From assembly GCA_026625625.1 (NCBI GenBank), contig CP113055.1, positions 2,358,501-2,422,500 of the forward strand: DNA of 64,000 bases. Reading direction: 5' to 3'. This stretch comes from Blastomonas sp. SL216 (GTDB lineage Bacteria; Pseudomonadota; Alphaproteobacteria; Sphingomonadales; Sphingomonadaceae). Made by a program: the position numbers and the translations under genes. Position 1 is the first letter of the stretch. The number at the start of each line of letters is the position of its first letter. This document shows positions 36,942 through 46,434 of the stretch, one piece after another. The notes under the pieces are model-generated. The model was not told where the DNA came from and ran no database searches. It worked only from the letters and a program-made list of their open reading frames with translations.

Positions 36942-39333
36942 ATGCCTGCTGGCGGCATTCTGCCTGCTGGCGGCACCGACACAGGCGCTGGCAGACGCAC
37001 CTGCACGGGTCGATATCGCCCCCGGGCGGCTCGATAGCGCCATCGTCACGCTGGGACGCCAGGCGGGGATCAGCATCGGCATAACCGACCGCCAGCTCGG
37101 CGCGCAGCGCGTGCGCAGACTGCGCGGCGTGATGAGCGCGCAAGAGGCGCTGCGCCGCCTGCTCGACGACAGCAATGCGCGCGCGGTGCGGCTGTCTGCC
37201 CGCGACTGGCGGATCGTGCGCGCAGCCCCTTCGGCCCGGCCGAGCGGCACGCCGCTGCGCCTTGCGGTCGCGGCGCCCGCCGAGCCGGTGGAGGCGGCGC
37301 CCGAAATCGTCGTCACCGGTGTCCGCACATCGGGCGACTTGCTGGCCAGCCGCGAACAGGGCCTGATCGCACTCGACGGCAGTTTTGCGATCGACGCGCA
37401 CAACCGCGGATCGGATGCACTGGCCGAGCGCGTGCCGGGGCTTGGCTCGACGCAATTGGGGCCGGGACGCAACCGGCTGTTCCTCCGCGCGATTGCCGAT
37501 ACGAGCTTCAACGGGCCGACCCAGGCGGTGGTCGGGCAGTATCTGGGCACCGCGCGGCTCAACTATAACGCGCCCGATCCCGATCTGCGCCTGATCGACC
37601 TCAATCTGATCGAGGTGCGCCAGGGACCGCAAGGGACGCTTTATGGTGCGGGCACTTTGGGGGGTGTCATCCGGCTGCTGCCCAACATGCCCGATAGCCG
37701 CGAATGGCAGGCGGCGCAGTCCGCCTCGCTCGCCGCGACCTGGCATGGAGAGCCGTCCTTCGATGCCAGCGCGATGGTGAACATCCCGCTGATCGAGGGC
37801 AAGGCGGGGCTGCGTGCGGTGGTCTATGCCGGGCGCGACGGCGGCTATATCGACGACCGGCTGCGGCAGCGCGACGATATCAACCGGGTGCACACCACCG
37901 GCGGGCGGATCATCGGCCGGCTTGAACCGGGTAACGGCTGGACGATCGATCTGCTCGCCACCGCGCAGACCATCGACGGGCGCGACAGCCAATATGCCGA
38001 CAGGCTGGGCGACCGGCTCGACCGCGCGAGCGCCTTTGCCCAGCCCTTTGCCAACAGGTTCCGGCTCGGCCAGGCATCGATCGGCAAGGAATGGGATGCG
38101 TTCGAGCTGCTGACCACCACCACGGTCACCGGGCTCGATCTGGACGAAACGTTCGACGCGACCGAAGCGGGGGGAAGCCCCAGCCTGTTCCGCCAGCGGG
38201 CCGAAACCCGGCTGATCGCCAACGAAACCCGGCTTTCGGGCATGACCGATGGCGGGCTGAACTGGCTGGTGGGGGGCCAGTTGCTTGACAACCGCTATCG
38301 CATCCGCCGCGCGCGCGGCGAACTGGCGCGGGTCTCGGCCATATCGGGGATCGAGAACCGGGTGGAAGAGGCAACGGCCTTTGCCGATCTGGCACTGCCC
38401 GTGACCCGGCGCCTCGTCCTGATGGCCGGCGGGCGGCTGACCCATGCGCGGCTCTCCGGCAAGGCGCTGGAGACGCCGCTGACGCTCGATGCGTTTAGGG
38501 TCGCCCCGCGCCGCAGCCAGACCGCCTTTCTGCCGAGCGCAGGGCTGCGCTATCGCTTTTCCGACGCCCTGTCCGGCCATGTCCGCTATCAGGAAGGCTT
38601 CCGCCCCGGCGGCATCAGCGTGCGCGACGACATGATCCGCCATTTCCTGCCCGACAATGTCGCCGCGATCGAGGCCGGGCTGGCGCTGGCGCAAGGCAAT
38701 TTCAGCGCGGATGCGACGCTGTCCTTCACCCGCTGGCGCAACATCCAGGCAGACCTGATCGATGCCGACGGGCTGCCCGCTACCGAGAATATCGGCGATG
38801 GCCGCATCGTCACGCTCGATGCCAATATGGCGTGGCAACCGCTGCCCGGGCTGACGCTCGAGGCATCGGGGGTCTGGGCCGACAGCCGCCTTGTCACGCC
38901 ATCGTCGCGCATCTTCCTTCTGACCCTCGCCCGCAATTCCGCCGCTGGCACTGCCGTTCCCGAAGGCGCCGTCGTGGTCGACAGCGACGATCTGCCCAAT
39001 GTGGCGCGATGGTCGGGGCGGCTGGGGGCAAGCTGGAAGACTGAGACCGCGCGCGGCGAGACGCTGACCCTGGGCGGGTCGCTGCGCTATGTCGGCACCT
39101 CGCGGCTGGGAATCGGCCCGGTGCTGGGCGTGCGCCAGGGCGATGTGCTCGACACCAGCCTCTCGGTCGAGCTGGCACGCAATGGCCGGTCCTTCTGGAT
39201 CAGGGCATCGAACCTGCTCGACAGCCGGGGCAATCGCTTCGCGATGGGGTCGCCCTTCACCCTGGCCCAGGGCGACCAGATCACGCCGCTGCGCCCCCGG
39301 ACCATCGCTATCGGGGCCGATTTCTCCTTCTGA
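36928..39333 (+). CDS. TonB-dependent receptor 3 with STN signalling domain
   Basis: 801 residues. After a signal peptide (LLAAFCLLAAPTQALA) comes an STN domain, about 27-92 (FDI-like VDIAPGRLDSAIVTLG and RGVMSAQEALRRLL), which contacts FecR. The plug begins EIVVTGVRTSGD and the barrel ends in IAIGADFSF. The STN domain makes it a transducer: ligand binding at the outer membrane activates the sigma factor. Ligand unknown; FecIR-linked receptors often carry iron chelates but in sphingomonads many carry organic compounds. Confidence 0.93.
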   Translation: MHSRKCLLAAFCLLAAPTQALADAPARVDIAPGRLDSAIVTLGRQAGISIGITDRQLGAQRVRRLRGVMSAQEALRRLLDDSNARAVRLSARDWRIVRAAPSARPSGTPLRLAVAAPAEPVEAAPEIVVTGVRTSGDLLASREQGLIALDGSFAIDAHNRGSDALAERVPGLGSTQLGPGRNRLFLRAIADTSFNGPTQAVVGQYLGTARLNYNAPDPDLRLIDLNLIEVRQGPQGTLYGAGTLGGVIRLLPNMPDSREWQAAQSASLAATWHGEPSFDASAMVNIPLIEGKAGLRAVVYAGRDGGYIDDRLRQRDDINRVHTTGGRIIGRLEPGNGWTIDLLATAQTIDGRDSQYADRLGDRLDRASAFAQPFANRFRLGQASIGKEWDAFELLTTTTVTGLDLDETFDATEAGGSPSLFRQRAETRLIANETRLSGMTDGGLNWLVGGQLLDNRYRIRRARGELARVSAISGIENRVEEATAFADLALPVTRRLVLMAGGRLTHARLSGKALETPLTLDAFRVAPRRSQTAFLPSAGLRYRFSDALSGHVRYQEGFRPGGISVRDDMIRHFLPDNVAAIEAGLALAQGNFSADATLSFTRWRNIQADLIDADGLPATENIGDGRIVTLDANMAWQPLPGLTLEASGVWADSRLVTPSSRIFLLTLARNSAAGTAVPEGAVVVDSDDLPNVARWSGRLGASWKTETARGETLTLGGSLRYVGTSRLGIGPVLGVRQGDVLDTSLSVELARNGRSFWIRASNLLDSRGNRFAMGSPFTLAQGDQITPLRPRTIAIGADFSF

Positions 39334-39450
39334 ATCCGAACTTTCCAAAAATAATGCAACTGCATGACATTTGCAGTGCGGGTTTCATGTCCCGGCATCG
39401 TCTGGGTGAGTGAACACACTCCCCCTCCCCCGATAGCTGAAAGGACGATC

Positions 39451-42400
39451 ATGCGCCTCTTGCTGGCCTGCACCTGCCTGACCCCCGTTACCCTGCTTCT
39501 CCCCCTGCACGGCGTGCTTGCCGAGACCACGGTCGCCACCGCGCGCACCACCCCGATTGCCACGGGCAGCGCGAACAATGGCAGCGCCGACAGCGTGACG
39601 ATCACCTCTGCCGGATCGATCAAGCCGACCTCCGGCGTGGCGGTGACCATCAACAGCAACCATGCAGTGACCAACGAAGGCACGATCCAGCTGACCGATG
39701 CCAATAATGCCGCGGGCATCGTCGCCAATGCCGGGGTTACCGCCACCATCACCAACAAGGGCAGCATCACGCTCGATGAAGCCTACAAGCCTGCCGATAG
39801 CGACAAGGACGGCGATCTCGACGGCCCACTGGCGCAGGGCCAGAACCGCTTCGGCATCCGGACGCTGGGTGCGTTCAACGGATCGGTGGTGAACACCGGC
39901 ACCATCGCGGTGGCGGGGAATTCCAGCGCCGGGATCAGCCTGGAAGGACCGTTGAACGGATCGCTGACCCATGGTGGGGCGATCACCATTGTCGGCGACA
40001 ACAGCGCCGGCATCCGCGCGGGTGTGGTCACGGGCAATGTCGCGCTGACCGGCAGCGTTTCTGCGACCGGCTCCAATGCCGTCGCCATCGATCTTGCAGG
40101 ACCCATCGGTGGCGCGCTGACGATCCAGGGTGCGGTGAGCGCGACCGGCTATCGCAGCACCACCGCGCCTGCAGATGCCAGCAAGCTGGATGCCGATGAC
40201 CTGCTGCAGGGCGGTCCAGCGCTGCGCGTGGCGGGATCGGTGGCAGGCGGCATCCTGTTCGATGCGCCGCCCAGGGACCTGAAACCCGATGACAAGGACG
40301 AGGACAAGGACGGCATCGAGGACGCCAAGGAAGGCACGGCCAGCGTCATCGCCTATGGCGCAGCGCCTGCCGTCCGCATCGGATCGGCCAGCCAGGAGAT
40401 CACGATTGGCGCGGTCGCAGGCACGGCGGCTGCCGGCAACGGCATCGTCAACAATGGGCGGATCGAGGGCAATGGCGTCTACAAGGATGTCGCGGCCACC
40501 GGCATGGCCATTGGCGGGCTGGGCCAGAAGACCGTGATCGCAGGCGGCATTCTCAACAACGGCACCATCGCGGCCAAGTCCTCAGGTGGCAATGCGACGG
40601 CGCTGCATATCGGCAGCCTCGCCACCGTCCCCGCGCTGGTGAACAGCGGCACGATCGAGGCGACCGGCGGCAATGGCGCGACGACGCAGGCGCGCGCGGT
40701 TGTCATCGAGAATAGCGGATCGATGACCCGGCTGACCAATAGCGGCCGGATCGCTGCATCCGCTGCAGCCGACAGCACCGCCGCCGCCATCATCGACCTG
40801 TCCGGCAAGCTCGCGACGCTGGACAATAGCGGCACGATCAGCGCGACGGCTGCCAAGCCGGGCGAAGGCAAGGCCGTGGCGATCGATCTTTCGGCCAATG
40901 CCACCGGCGCGACCGTGCGCCAGACGGCGGCCAGCGCAGGCGCCAAGCCCTCGATCACCGGCGATATCCGGCTGGGCTCGGGCAATGATCTTGTCGAGGT
41001 CTCTGCCGGGTCGATAACTGGTGCGATGCGCTTTGGCGCGGGCAACAACCGTCTGCTCGCCAGCGGCGATGCTGCGCTGGCCGGCAATGCAAGCTTCGGC
41101 AGCGGCGCGGACATGGTGCAGCTTTCGGGCAAGGCGAGCCTTGCAGGCGCGCTCGATCTGGGCGGCGGGGCGGATACGCTTTCGCTCGGCGGAACCTCGC
41201 TGTTTCGCGGTACGCTGGCGGGTGCAGGCCAGGCTGCGGTCACGATCGCGGGGGGCACGATGCAACTGACGGCACCGGGCAATGTGCAGCTGGCATCGCT
41301 GGCGGTGTCCGACAAGGGAACGCTCGGCGTCACCATTGACGGCAAGACCGGCACCGCAACGCGCATCGCCGTGGCGGGCAGCGCGACCATCGCTGCCGGT
41401 TCTAAGCTTGCGGTCAACCTCACCAGCATCGGCAAGTCTGCCGGCAGCTATCAGATCCTCACCGCAGGCCAGCTGACCGGCAGCGCCAATCTGGCGAGCA
41501 CCGATGTCGTGCTGCCCTATCTGTTCACCTCGACGGTGACCGGCAATGATGCCGCCGGGCTGGTGACGATCACCATCAAGCCCAAGGCCGCCAGCGAGCT
41601 TGCGTTTTCGCAGTCCCAGGCGCGCGCCTATGACGCGGTGTTCAAGGCGCTCGACAATGACGCCGATGTGGCGGCGAGCATGCTGGCCACTACCAAGGCG
41701 GAGGAGGCCCAGGCGGTGATGCAGCAGATGCTCCCCGATCATGCCGGGGGGACGTTCGCCACCGTGACCCAGGGATCGCGCGCGACCGCCCGCTTCCTCA
41801 CCGATCCGGCTGCGGCCTATAGCGACCAGGGCAATTGGGGCTTTTGGCTGCAGCAGACCGTCTGGGGCAGTCAGAAGGATCGCGGCCAGACCGCATCGTT
41901 CGACACATCGGGCTGGGGCGCGACCGGCGGAGTCGAACTGAAGGCAGGCGATTTCGGCAATATCGGGCTTTCGCTGGCCTATCTGAACGGCCGCAACGAC
42001 AACAAGCAGACCAGCGGCGAAATCCGCGCGGACCAGTTCGAGCTGGCAGCGCACTGGCGCGGTCAATGGGGTCCGGTGCGTGCTTTCGTGCGGGGTTCGG
42101 CAGCCAAGGTCGACTTCGGCGGAACCCGCCGCTTTGCCCAGATGCTGAACGGCAAGCTGGTCGAGCGCAACGCGCAAGCGGACTGGTCGGGTGATCTGTT
42201 CAGTGCTTCGGCGGGGCTGGGTTATGAGGCAAAGATCGGCAAGCGGCTGGTCCTGCGCCCCACCGCCGTGATCGACTATTACCGGCTTGACGAGAACGGC
42301 TATACCGAAACCGGCGGCGGCAATGCCTTCAACCTCACGGTCGACATGCGCAGCAGCGACGAGATCGCCGTCAACGGCACGCTGGTGGCGGGCTATGCCT

Positions 42401-42675
42401 TCGGCAGCCTGAGGCCGGACGATGTCTGGGTGCGCGCCGAGATCGAGGGCGGGCGTCGGCAGATCATCGGCGGATCGATGGGCACGAGCACCGCGCGCTT
42501 CAAGGACGGAGCGGCCTTCACGCTGCTGCCCGATGCCCGCAGCGATGGCTGGATCGGCTGGCTGCGCCTGGTCGGTGGCCAGCAGGGCTTCACCCTGGCA
42601 GGCGAAGTCGGCGCAGAAGAGCTGTACGGCAACGTCGCCCTGAATGCGCGCGTATCGCTCAGGGTCGGCTTCTGA
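39451..42675 (+). CDS. Autotransporter (type Va secretion) with acidic repeat motifs
   Basis: 1074 residues from ATG 39451 (AAAGGA upstream). Signal peptide LLLACTCLTPVTLLLPLHGVLA. The passenger (about 30-790) is a repetitive beta-helix type rich in NxGTI and SAG turns. Two acidic stretches, DSDKDGDLDG (about 113) and DDKDEDKDGIED (about 280), look like calcium-binding thrombospondin type 3 motifs. The last 280 residues are the translocator barrel (starting GNWGFWLQQT) ending RVSLRVGF. It lies 117 bp after the FecIR-linked receptor on the same strand and may belong to the same regulon. Function of the passenger unknown. Confidence 0.9.
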   Translation: MRLLLACTCLTPVTLLLPLHGVLAETTVATARTTPIATGSANNGSADSVTITSAGSIKPTSGVAVTINSNHAVTNEGTIQLTDANNAAGIVANAGVTATITNKGSITLDEAYKPADSDKDGDLDGPLAQGQNRFGIRTLGAFNGSVVNTGTIAVAGNSSAGISLEGPLNGSLTHGGAITIVGDNSAGIRAGVVTGNVALTGSVSATGSNAVAIDLAGPIGGALTIQGAVSATGYRSTTAPADASKLDADDLLQGGPALRVAGSVAGGILFDAPPRDLKPDDKDEDKDGIEDAKEGTASVIAYGAAPAVRIGSASQEITIGAVAGTAAAGNGIVNNGRIEGNGVYKDVAATGMAIGGLGQKTVIAGGILNNGTIAAKSSGGNATALHIGSLATVPALVNSGTIEATGGNGATTQARAVVIENSGSMTRLTNSGRIAASAAADSTAAAIIDLSGKLATLDNSGTISATAAKPGEGKAVAIDLSANATGATVRQTAASAGAKPSITGDIRLGSGNDLVEVSAGSITGAMRFGAGNNRLLASGDAALAGNASFGSGADMVQLSGKASLAGALDLGGGADTLSLGGTSLFRGTLAGAGQAAVTIAGGTMQLTAPGNVQLASLAVSDKGTLGVTIDGKTGTATRIAVAGSATIAAGSKLAVNLTSIGKSAGSYQILTAGQLTGSANLASTDVVLPYLFTSTVTGNDAAGLVTITIKPKAASELAFSQSQARAYDAVFKALDNDADVAASMLATTKAEEAQAVMQQMLPDHAGGTFATVTQGSRATARFLTDPAAAYSDQGNWGFWLQQTVWGSQKDRGQTASFDTSGWGATGGVELKAGDFGNIGLSLAYLNGRNDNKQTSGEIRADQFELAAHWRGQWGPVRAFVRGSAAKVDFGGTRRFAQMLNGKLVERNAQADWSGDLFSASAGLGYEAKIGKRLVLRPTAVIDYYRLDENGYTETGGGNAFNLTVDMRSSDEIAVNGTLVAGYAFGSLRPDDVWVRAEIEGGRRQIIGGSMGTSTARFKDGAAFTLLPDARSDGWIGWLRLVGGQQGFTLAGEVGAEELYGNVALNARVSLRVGF

Positions 42676-42682
42676 CGGCAGC

Positions 42683-42733
42683 GCCCGGCCTGCCCGTTGC
42701 CCGCCCAGCTTTCGGGCTAGGCGACGGCCGGGC
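42683..42733. terminator. Hairpin after the autotransporter gene
   Basis: GCCCGGCC (42683-42690) pairs with GGCCGGGC (42726-42733), GTTGCC with GGCGAC inside it, and GCCC/GGGC forms an apical stem. It starts 8 bp after the stop. GC-rich with no T-run, so a probable but not classical terminator. Confidence 0.55.
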
Positions 42734-42869
42734 CGGGTGACGCTGGCCGATGCCTGCAGACGACAAAGGACTGAAATCCAAGATGAGATAATCAGCCCGG
42801 CGATCCCTGATCGGCTGCAGCGCGCCAGTCGCTGATGCAGATTGCCGGCCTGTTTTCTGAGGGTTTGTC

Positions 42870-43961
42870 ATGACGCTATCCAGCCTGTTCTCGCCTTGCA
42901 CCATCGGCCAACTGAATCTCGGATCGCGTCTGGTGATGGCACCGATGACGCGGCGGATGAGCCCCGGCGGAATGCCGGGCGCCGATGTTGCGGATTACTA
43001 TCGCCGCCGCGCAGAGGGCGGCGTGGGCCTCATCATTTCCGAAGGCACCGGCATTGCCGATCGGGCAGCCCTGGCCGAACGCGGCGTTCCCGAATTTCAC
43101 GGCACGGCGCTGGCTGGCTGGGCCGATGTATTGCACAGCGTCCATGCTGCCGGGGCCTGTATGTTTCCGCAGCTCTGGCATGTCGGCAGTGCACGCAAGC
43201 CCGATCAGACCGACACCCCGGCTGTCCCTGCGGTGTCCCCGTCCGGCCTGTTCGCACCCGGCAAACCCAATGGCGAAGCGCTGGATGAAGCGCGGATCGC
43301 CGCGATCATTGCAGCCTATGGCGATGCCGCGGCCGATGCGATGCGGCTGGGCTTTGACGGCATAGAGCTGCATGCGGCGCATGGTTATCTGATCGATCAG
43401 TTCTTCTGGGGACCGACCAACCAGCGCAGCGACATCTGGGGCCGTGAACCCTGGCGTTTCGCGCAGGAGATCATCCGCGAATGCCGCCGCCGCACCAGCG
43501 CGCAATTCCCCATCTGTCTGCGGTTCTCGCAATGGAAGCAGCAGGATTATCCCGCCCGCCTGTTCGATACGCCTGCGTTGCTCGAACCCTTTCTGGCGGC
43601 GATGGCCGATGCCGGAACCGACATTTTCCATTGTTCCACCCGCCGTTTCTGGGAGCCCGAATTTGCCGGCAGCCGGATGAATCTGGCCGGGTGGACGCGC
43701 AAGCTTTCAGGAAAGCCCGTGATCACCGTCGGCTCTGTCGGGCTGGACGAGGATTTTCTGGTGACCCGCGTCGGCGATGATCCGGTGCCGGACAGCGCGC
43801 GGCTCGATCTGCTCGGCGATATGCTGGCCAGCGGAGAGATCGATCTGGTCGCCGTCGGACGGGCGCTGATCGGCGATGCGCATTGGGGCAACAAGGTGCG
43901 CGACGGGCGCTTCGACCAGATCACGCCGTTCACGCGCGAGGCACTGGCGCGGCTCGACTAG
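42870..43961 (+). CDS. Old Yellow Enzyme family NADH:flavin oxidoreductase
   Basis: 363 residues. TIM-barrel FMN enzyme: LVMAPMTRRM (FMN contact), HAAHGYLIDQFFWGPTNQRSD with the substrate-binding His pair and VGRALIGDAHW near the C-terminus. OYE enzymes reduce the C=C bond of alpha,beta-unsaturated carbonyls. It converges on the minus-strand catabolic set and shares a terminator with it, so it may supply reduced cyclic ketones to that route (inference). An unusual feature is the FSQWKQQDYPARL segment where many relatives have an Arg-rich loop. Confidence 0.88.
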   Translation: MTLSSLFSPCTIGQLNLGSRLVMAPMTRRMSPGGMPGADVADYYRRRAEGGVGLIISEGTGIADRAALAERGVPEFHGTALAGWADVLHSVHAAGACMFPQLWHVGSARKPDQTDTPAVPAVSPSGLFAPGKPNGEALDEARIAAIIAAYGDAAADAMRLGFDGIELHAAHGYLIDQFFWGPTNQRSDIWGREPWRFAQEIIRECRRRTSAQFPICLRFSQWKQQDYPARLFDTPALLEPFLAAMADAGTDIFHCSTRRFWEPEFAGSRMNLAGWTRKLSGKPVITVGSVGLDEDFLVTRVGDDPVPDSARLDLLGDMLASGEIDLVAVGRALIGDAHWGNKVRDGRFDQITPFTREALARLD

Positions 43962-43987
43962 AGCATTTTCAAGCGGCATCAGACAAA

Positions 43988-44018
43988 AGAGCGTTTTCGC
44001 TCAATGTGAAAACGCTCT
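43988..44018. terminator. Bidirectional terminator between the OYE and thioesterase genes
   Basis: AGAGCGTTTTC and GAAAACGCTCT form a perfect 11-bp stem with a 9-nt loop. The T- and A-runs within the arms make it usable from both sides. It overlaps the stop codon of the thioesterase gene. Confidence 0.75.
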
Positions 44019-44796
44019 AGCCCGGATTGAACAGCAGCGTCTGCCCGCCGGTCGCGAGCAGATCGCCCTGCTCGCTCCACAGATCCACCCTGCCCTGGGC
44101 AAAGCCCGATGCCGCCGCCGTGATCGTGATATCGGCCAGACACCAGCCCGGCGGAGCGCTGCGCACCATGCGCAGACTGTTGTCGATGCTGTTGCCGCCG
44201 CCGGGCCGGCCACTCACCCGGCCCAGCGCCACCGGAATGAAATCGGCAAACAGGGCAAGGCTCGTGGTATCGATCGGCCCCATCGCCTTGCGCCGCAGCC
44301 AGAACCGGGCGCGTCCGGTGGGCAGACCATCCTCGGCAAGCTCGCGAACCTCGATGGCCTCAAGGAAATGCGCGTTGTCATCCTGGCGCGGCAGGCTGGT
44401 GCTCGGCAGGCATTGGTCGGGCGGCGGTACAAGCGGCGCTGCAAGCCATTGCTGGTCGGCAAAGCCTGCCCGTTCGCCCAGGGTCACGCCCGCCAGCAAC
44501 ACCAGACGGTCGTCCACGCGCCCGCTGACCTGCACCTGTGCAAGCGTTCGGCCCGCCTGAAGGATGTCGACTGCCAGGTGAAGCCTGGCCCCCAGCGGGG
44601 TGAAGCTGACGAACTGCAGCGCACCCTGCACCACGGGGCGCTGCACGGTCTCGGCCGCGGCATCCAGCGCCAGGGCCAGGCACGCGCCGCCGAACAGATA
44701 GGCGTGGCCGGGCGGACCGACCGCCAGCGCCGGTGCAATTTCGATGGCAAAGCGGCCATCGTCCAGGCTCAGAAGATCGGGAAAGGCAGCGGTCAT
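44017..44796 (-). CDS. Acyl-CoA thioesterase, double-hotdog type
   Basis: 259 residues. The N-terminal hotdog (GPPGHAYLFGGACLALALDA, QFVSFTPLGARL) and C-terminal hotdog (LFADFIPVALG, SLRMVRSAPPGWCLADI) resemble TesB-like thioesterases, which free CoA from acyl-CoA. It is the last gene of the minus-strand catabolic set and begins right at the stop of the SnoaL-like gene. It may release a pathway end-product or prevent CoA trapping. Confidence 0.75.
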   Translation of the reverse strand: MTAAFPDLLSLDDGRFAIEIAPALAVGPPGHAYLFGGACLALALDAAAETVQRPVVQGALQFVSFTPLGARLHLAVDILQAGRTLAQVQVSGRVDDRLVLLAGVTLGERAGFADQQWLAAPLVPPPDQCLPSTSLPRQDDNAHFLEAIEVRELAEDGLPTGRARFWLRRKAMGPIDTTSLALFADFIPVALGRVSGRPGGGNSIDNSLRMVRSAPPGWCLADITITAAASGFAQGRVDLWSEQGDLLATGGQTLLFNPG

Positions 44797-45324
44797 CTAG
44801 GCTCGCGCAAAGGAATAGACAGGGTCATCGGGCCAGCGCCCGCCCACCGGCTTGCGCGCGCCAAACCGCTCTGCCTCGGTCCCCGGCGGCAGCGGCATTT
44901 CCTCGACCCAGTCGAACACCACCAGCCGGTTGAGCACGCGCCATTCGCCGTCGCGCTCGACGAACCAGTCGAGATAGCGCCCCTTCATGTCCCATTGGGT
45001 CAGCTTGCCATCAGCGCCCGGCTGACGCTGGAAGGCGGAGAAATAGCTCTCGACCGCCGCGCCGCCCTCGCGGAACTCGATCAGCACATTGTGGATCTGG
45101 TGAATGCCGCGCTCGATATGCGGCAGCATCTTCATCGCCCAGTCGATAAAGCCCTCTGCGCTGCCATTATAGGGCCCGTGATTGTCGGTGCCGTCGGGCC
45201 AATAGGCAGAGCGCAGCATCGCCTCGTCCGCGCGATCGATGCCGCGGCAATAGCGCATCAGACAGTCGCGGATGCGCTCGCGCGCGATCAGCTCGGCAAC
45301 CAGCGGGTCGGAAACGGCGGTCAT
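44797..45324 (-). CDS. SnoaL-like / NTF2-fold protein
   Basis: 175 residues from ATG 45324, overlapping the acyl-CoA dehydrogenase stop by 4 bp. NTF2-like features: ERIRDCLMRYCRGIDRADEAM, YWPDGTDNHG, HQIHNVLIEF and WDMKGRYLDWFVER. The first two carry the Arg/Asp/His pattern of the dehydratase and isomerase members of this fold. Members in steroid and alicyclic catabolism act as isomerases or hydratases. The reaction here is unknown; context suggests an acyl-CoA or cyclic ketone intermediate. Confidence 0.8.
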   Translation of the reverse strand: MTAVSDPLVAELIARERIRDCLMRYCRGIDRADEAMLRSAYWPDGTDNHGPYNGSAEGFIDWAMKMLPHIERGIHQIHNVLIEFREGGAAVESYFSAFQRQPGADGKLTQWDMKGRYLDWFVERDGEWRVLNRLVVFDWVEEMPLPPGTEAERFGARKPVGGRWPDDPVYSFARA

Positions 45325-46430
45325 GCGGCAAACCTCATGCGATGGTGATCGATGGAACCGTGCGCGATGGCAAGCATCATCTGACGCTTGAGGTGATGGC
45401 TGACGATCAGCTCGTCGCTGAACCCCACCCCGCCGTGCAGCTGCACCGCTTGCTGGCCGACATAGATGCCGCATTCGCTGATCCGCACCTTGGCGGCCGA
45501 CACCGCGCGCTGGAATTCGGCATCGCCCTTGGGGATCGACAGCGCGATATGGCACAGCATGGCCCGCGCCTCCTCGCACGCTACGGTCATGTCGACCATT
45601 CGGTGCTGCAGAACCTGGAAGCTGCCGATCGGCTTGCCGAACTGTTCGCGGGTGCGCAGATAGTCGAGCGTGATCGCGCTCACCGCCTCCATCGACCCCA
45701 CCGCTTCAGCGAGATAACCGCAATTCGCCCGCGCCACGGCGGCCTCGATATCGGCCAGCGCATCGCCCTGGCTCCCGATCAGCTGCCCCGTGATGCCATC
45801 CAGCTCCAGACGGGCGTGGCGGTGGCCGTCAATGCTGCGGAACCGCTCCAGCCTGAGGCCCGGCGCGCTGGCGGAAACGAGGAACAACGACAGCCCATCG
45901 CGATCCCGGACGCCACCTGCGGTGCGCGCCGGCACGATGAACCATTGGGCATCGCCGCCATCTTCGACATGCGCCTTGGCACCATTCAGCGTCCACTCGT
46001 CACCCGATGCGGTCGCACAGGTAGCGACATGGTGCAGATCATAGCCGCCATCGTCTTCCAGCAGCGCCGCAGCAGCGATCGCCTCGCCGGTGCCGATCTG
46101 CTCGATCAGGCGGTGCTGCGCCGCGCCGCCGCGCGCCAGCAGCGCCGGGGCCAGCACGCAGCTTGCCATATAGGGGCCAGGAACCAGGTTGCGGCCAAAG
46201 CCTTCGCCCAGCGCCATCAGCTCGATAATGCCGCCGCCCAGCCCGCCGCATTCCTCGGCAATCGGCAGCAGCAGCCAGCCGAGCTCGGCCATCTTGGCCC
46301 AGGCGCTCGCCTCGCCACTGCGCCCCTGCTGGATCAGCCGGTGACGTTCGGTCGGCGGAAAATGCTCCTGGCCAAAGCGCAGGACGCTGTCGAGCAGCAT
46401 CGCCTGCTCGTCGGAATAGGTGAAACGCAT
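45321..46430 (-). CDS. Acyl-CoA dehydrogenase, smaller subunit-like
   Basis: 369 residues. ACAD fold: N-terminal helical domain (AELGWLLLPIAEECGG), middle beta domain, C-terminal domain with LRTREQFGKPIGSFQVLQHRMVD and QLHGGVGFSDE. It is shorter and more diverged than the neighbour 4 bp away. Two adjacent unlike ACAD genes are the hallmark of the alpha2beta2 enzymes known from actinobacterial sterol side-chain degradation. It should introduce a C=C bond next to a CoA ester, passing electrons to ETF. Confidence 0.88.
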   Translation of the reverse strand: MRFTYSDEQAMLLDSVLRFGQEHFPPTERHRLIQQGRSGEASAWAKMAELGWLLLPIAEECGGLGGGIIELMALGEGFGRNLVPGPYMASCVLAPALLARGGAAQHRLIEQIGTGEAIAAAALLEDDGGYDLHHVATCATASGDEWTLNGAKAHVEDGGDAQWFIVPARTAGGVRDRDGLSLFLVSASAPGLRLERFRSIDGHRHARLELDGITGQLIGSQGDALADIEAAVARANCGYLAEAVGSMEAVSAITLDYLRTREQFGKPIGSFQVLQHRMVDMTVACEEARAMLCHIALSIPKGDAEFQRAVSAAKVRISECGIYVGQQAVQLHGGVGFSDELIVSHHLKRQMMLAIAHGSIDHHRMRFAA

Positions 46431-46434
46431 CGCG

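Noticed and set aside
36814-39348. An 844-codon minus-strand open frame
   Set aside because: Antisense to the STN-containing receptor; no ribosome-binding site or domain.
39359-39377. Short dyad ACTGCA/TGCAGT before the autotransporter
   Set aside because: Six-base arms are too short to stand out in 64 kb without conservation data.
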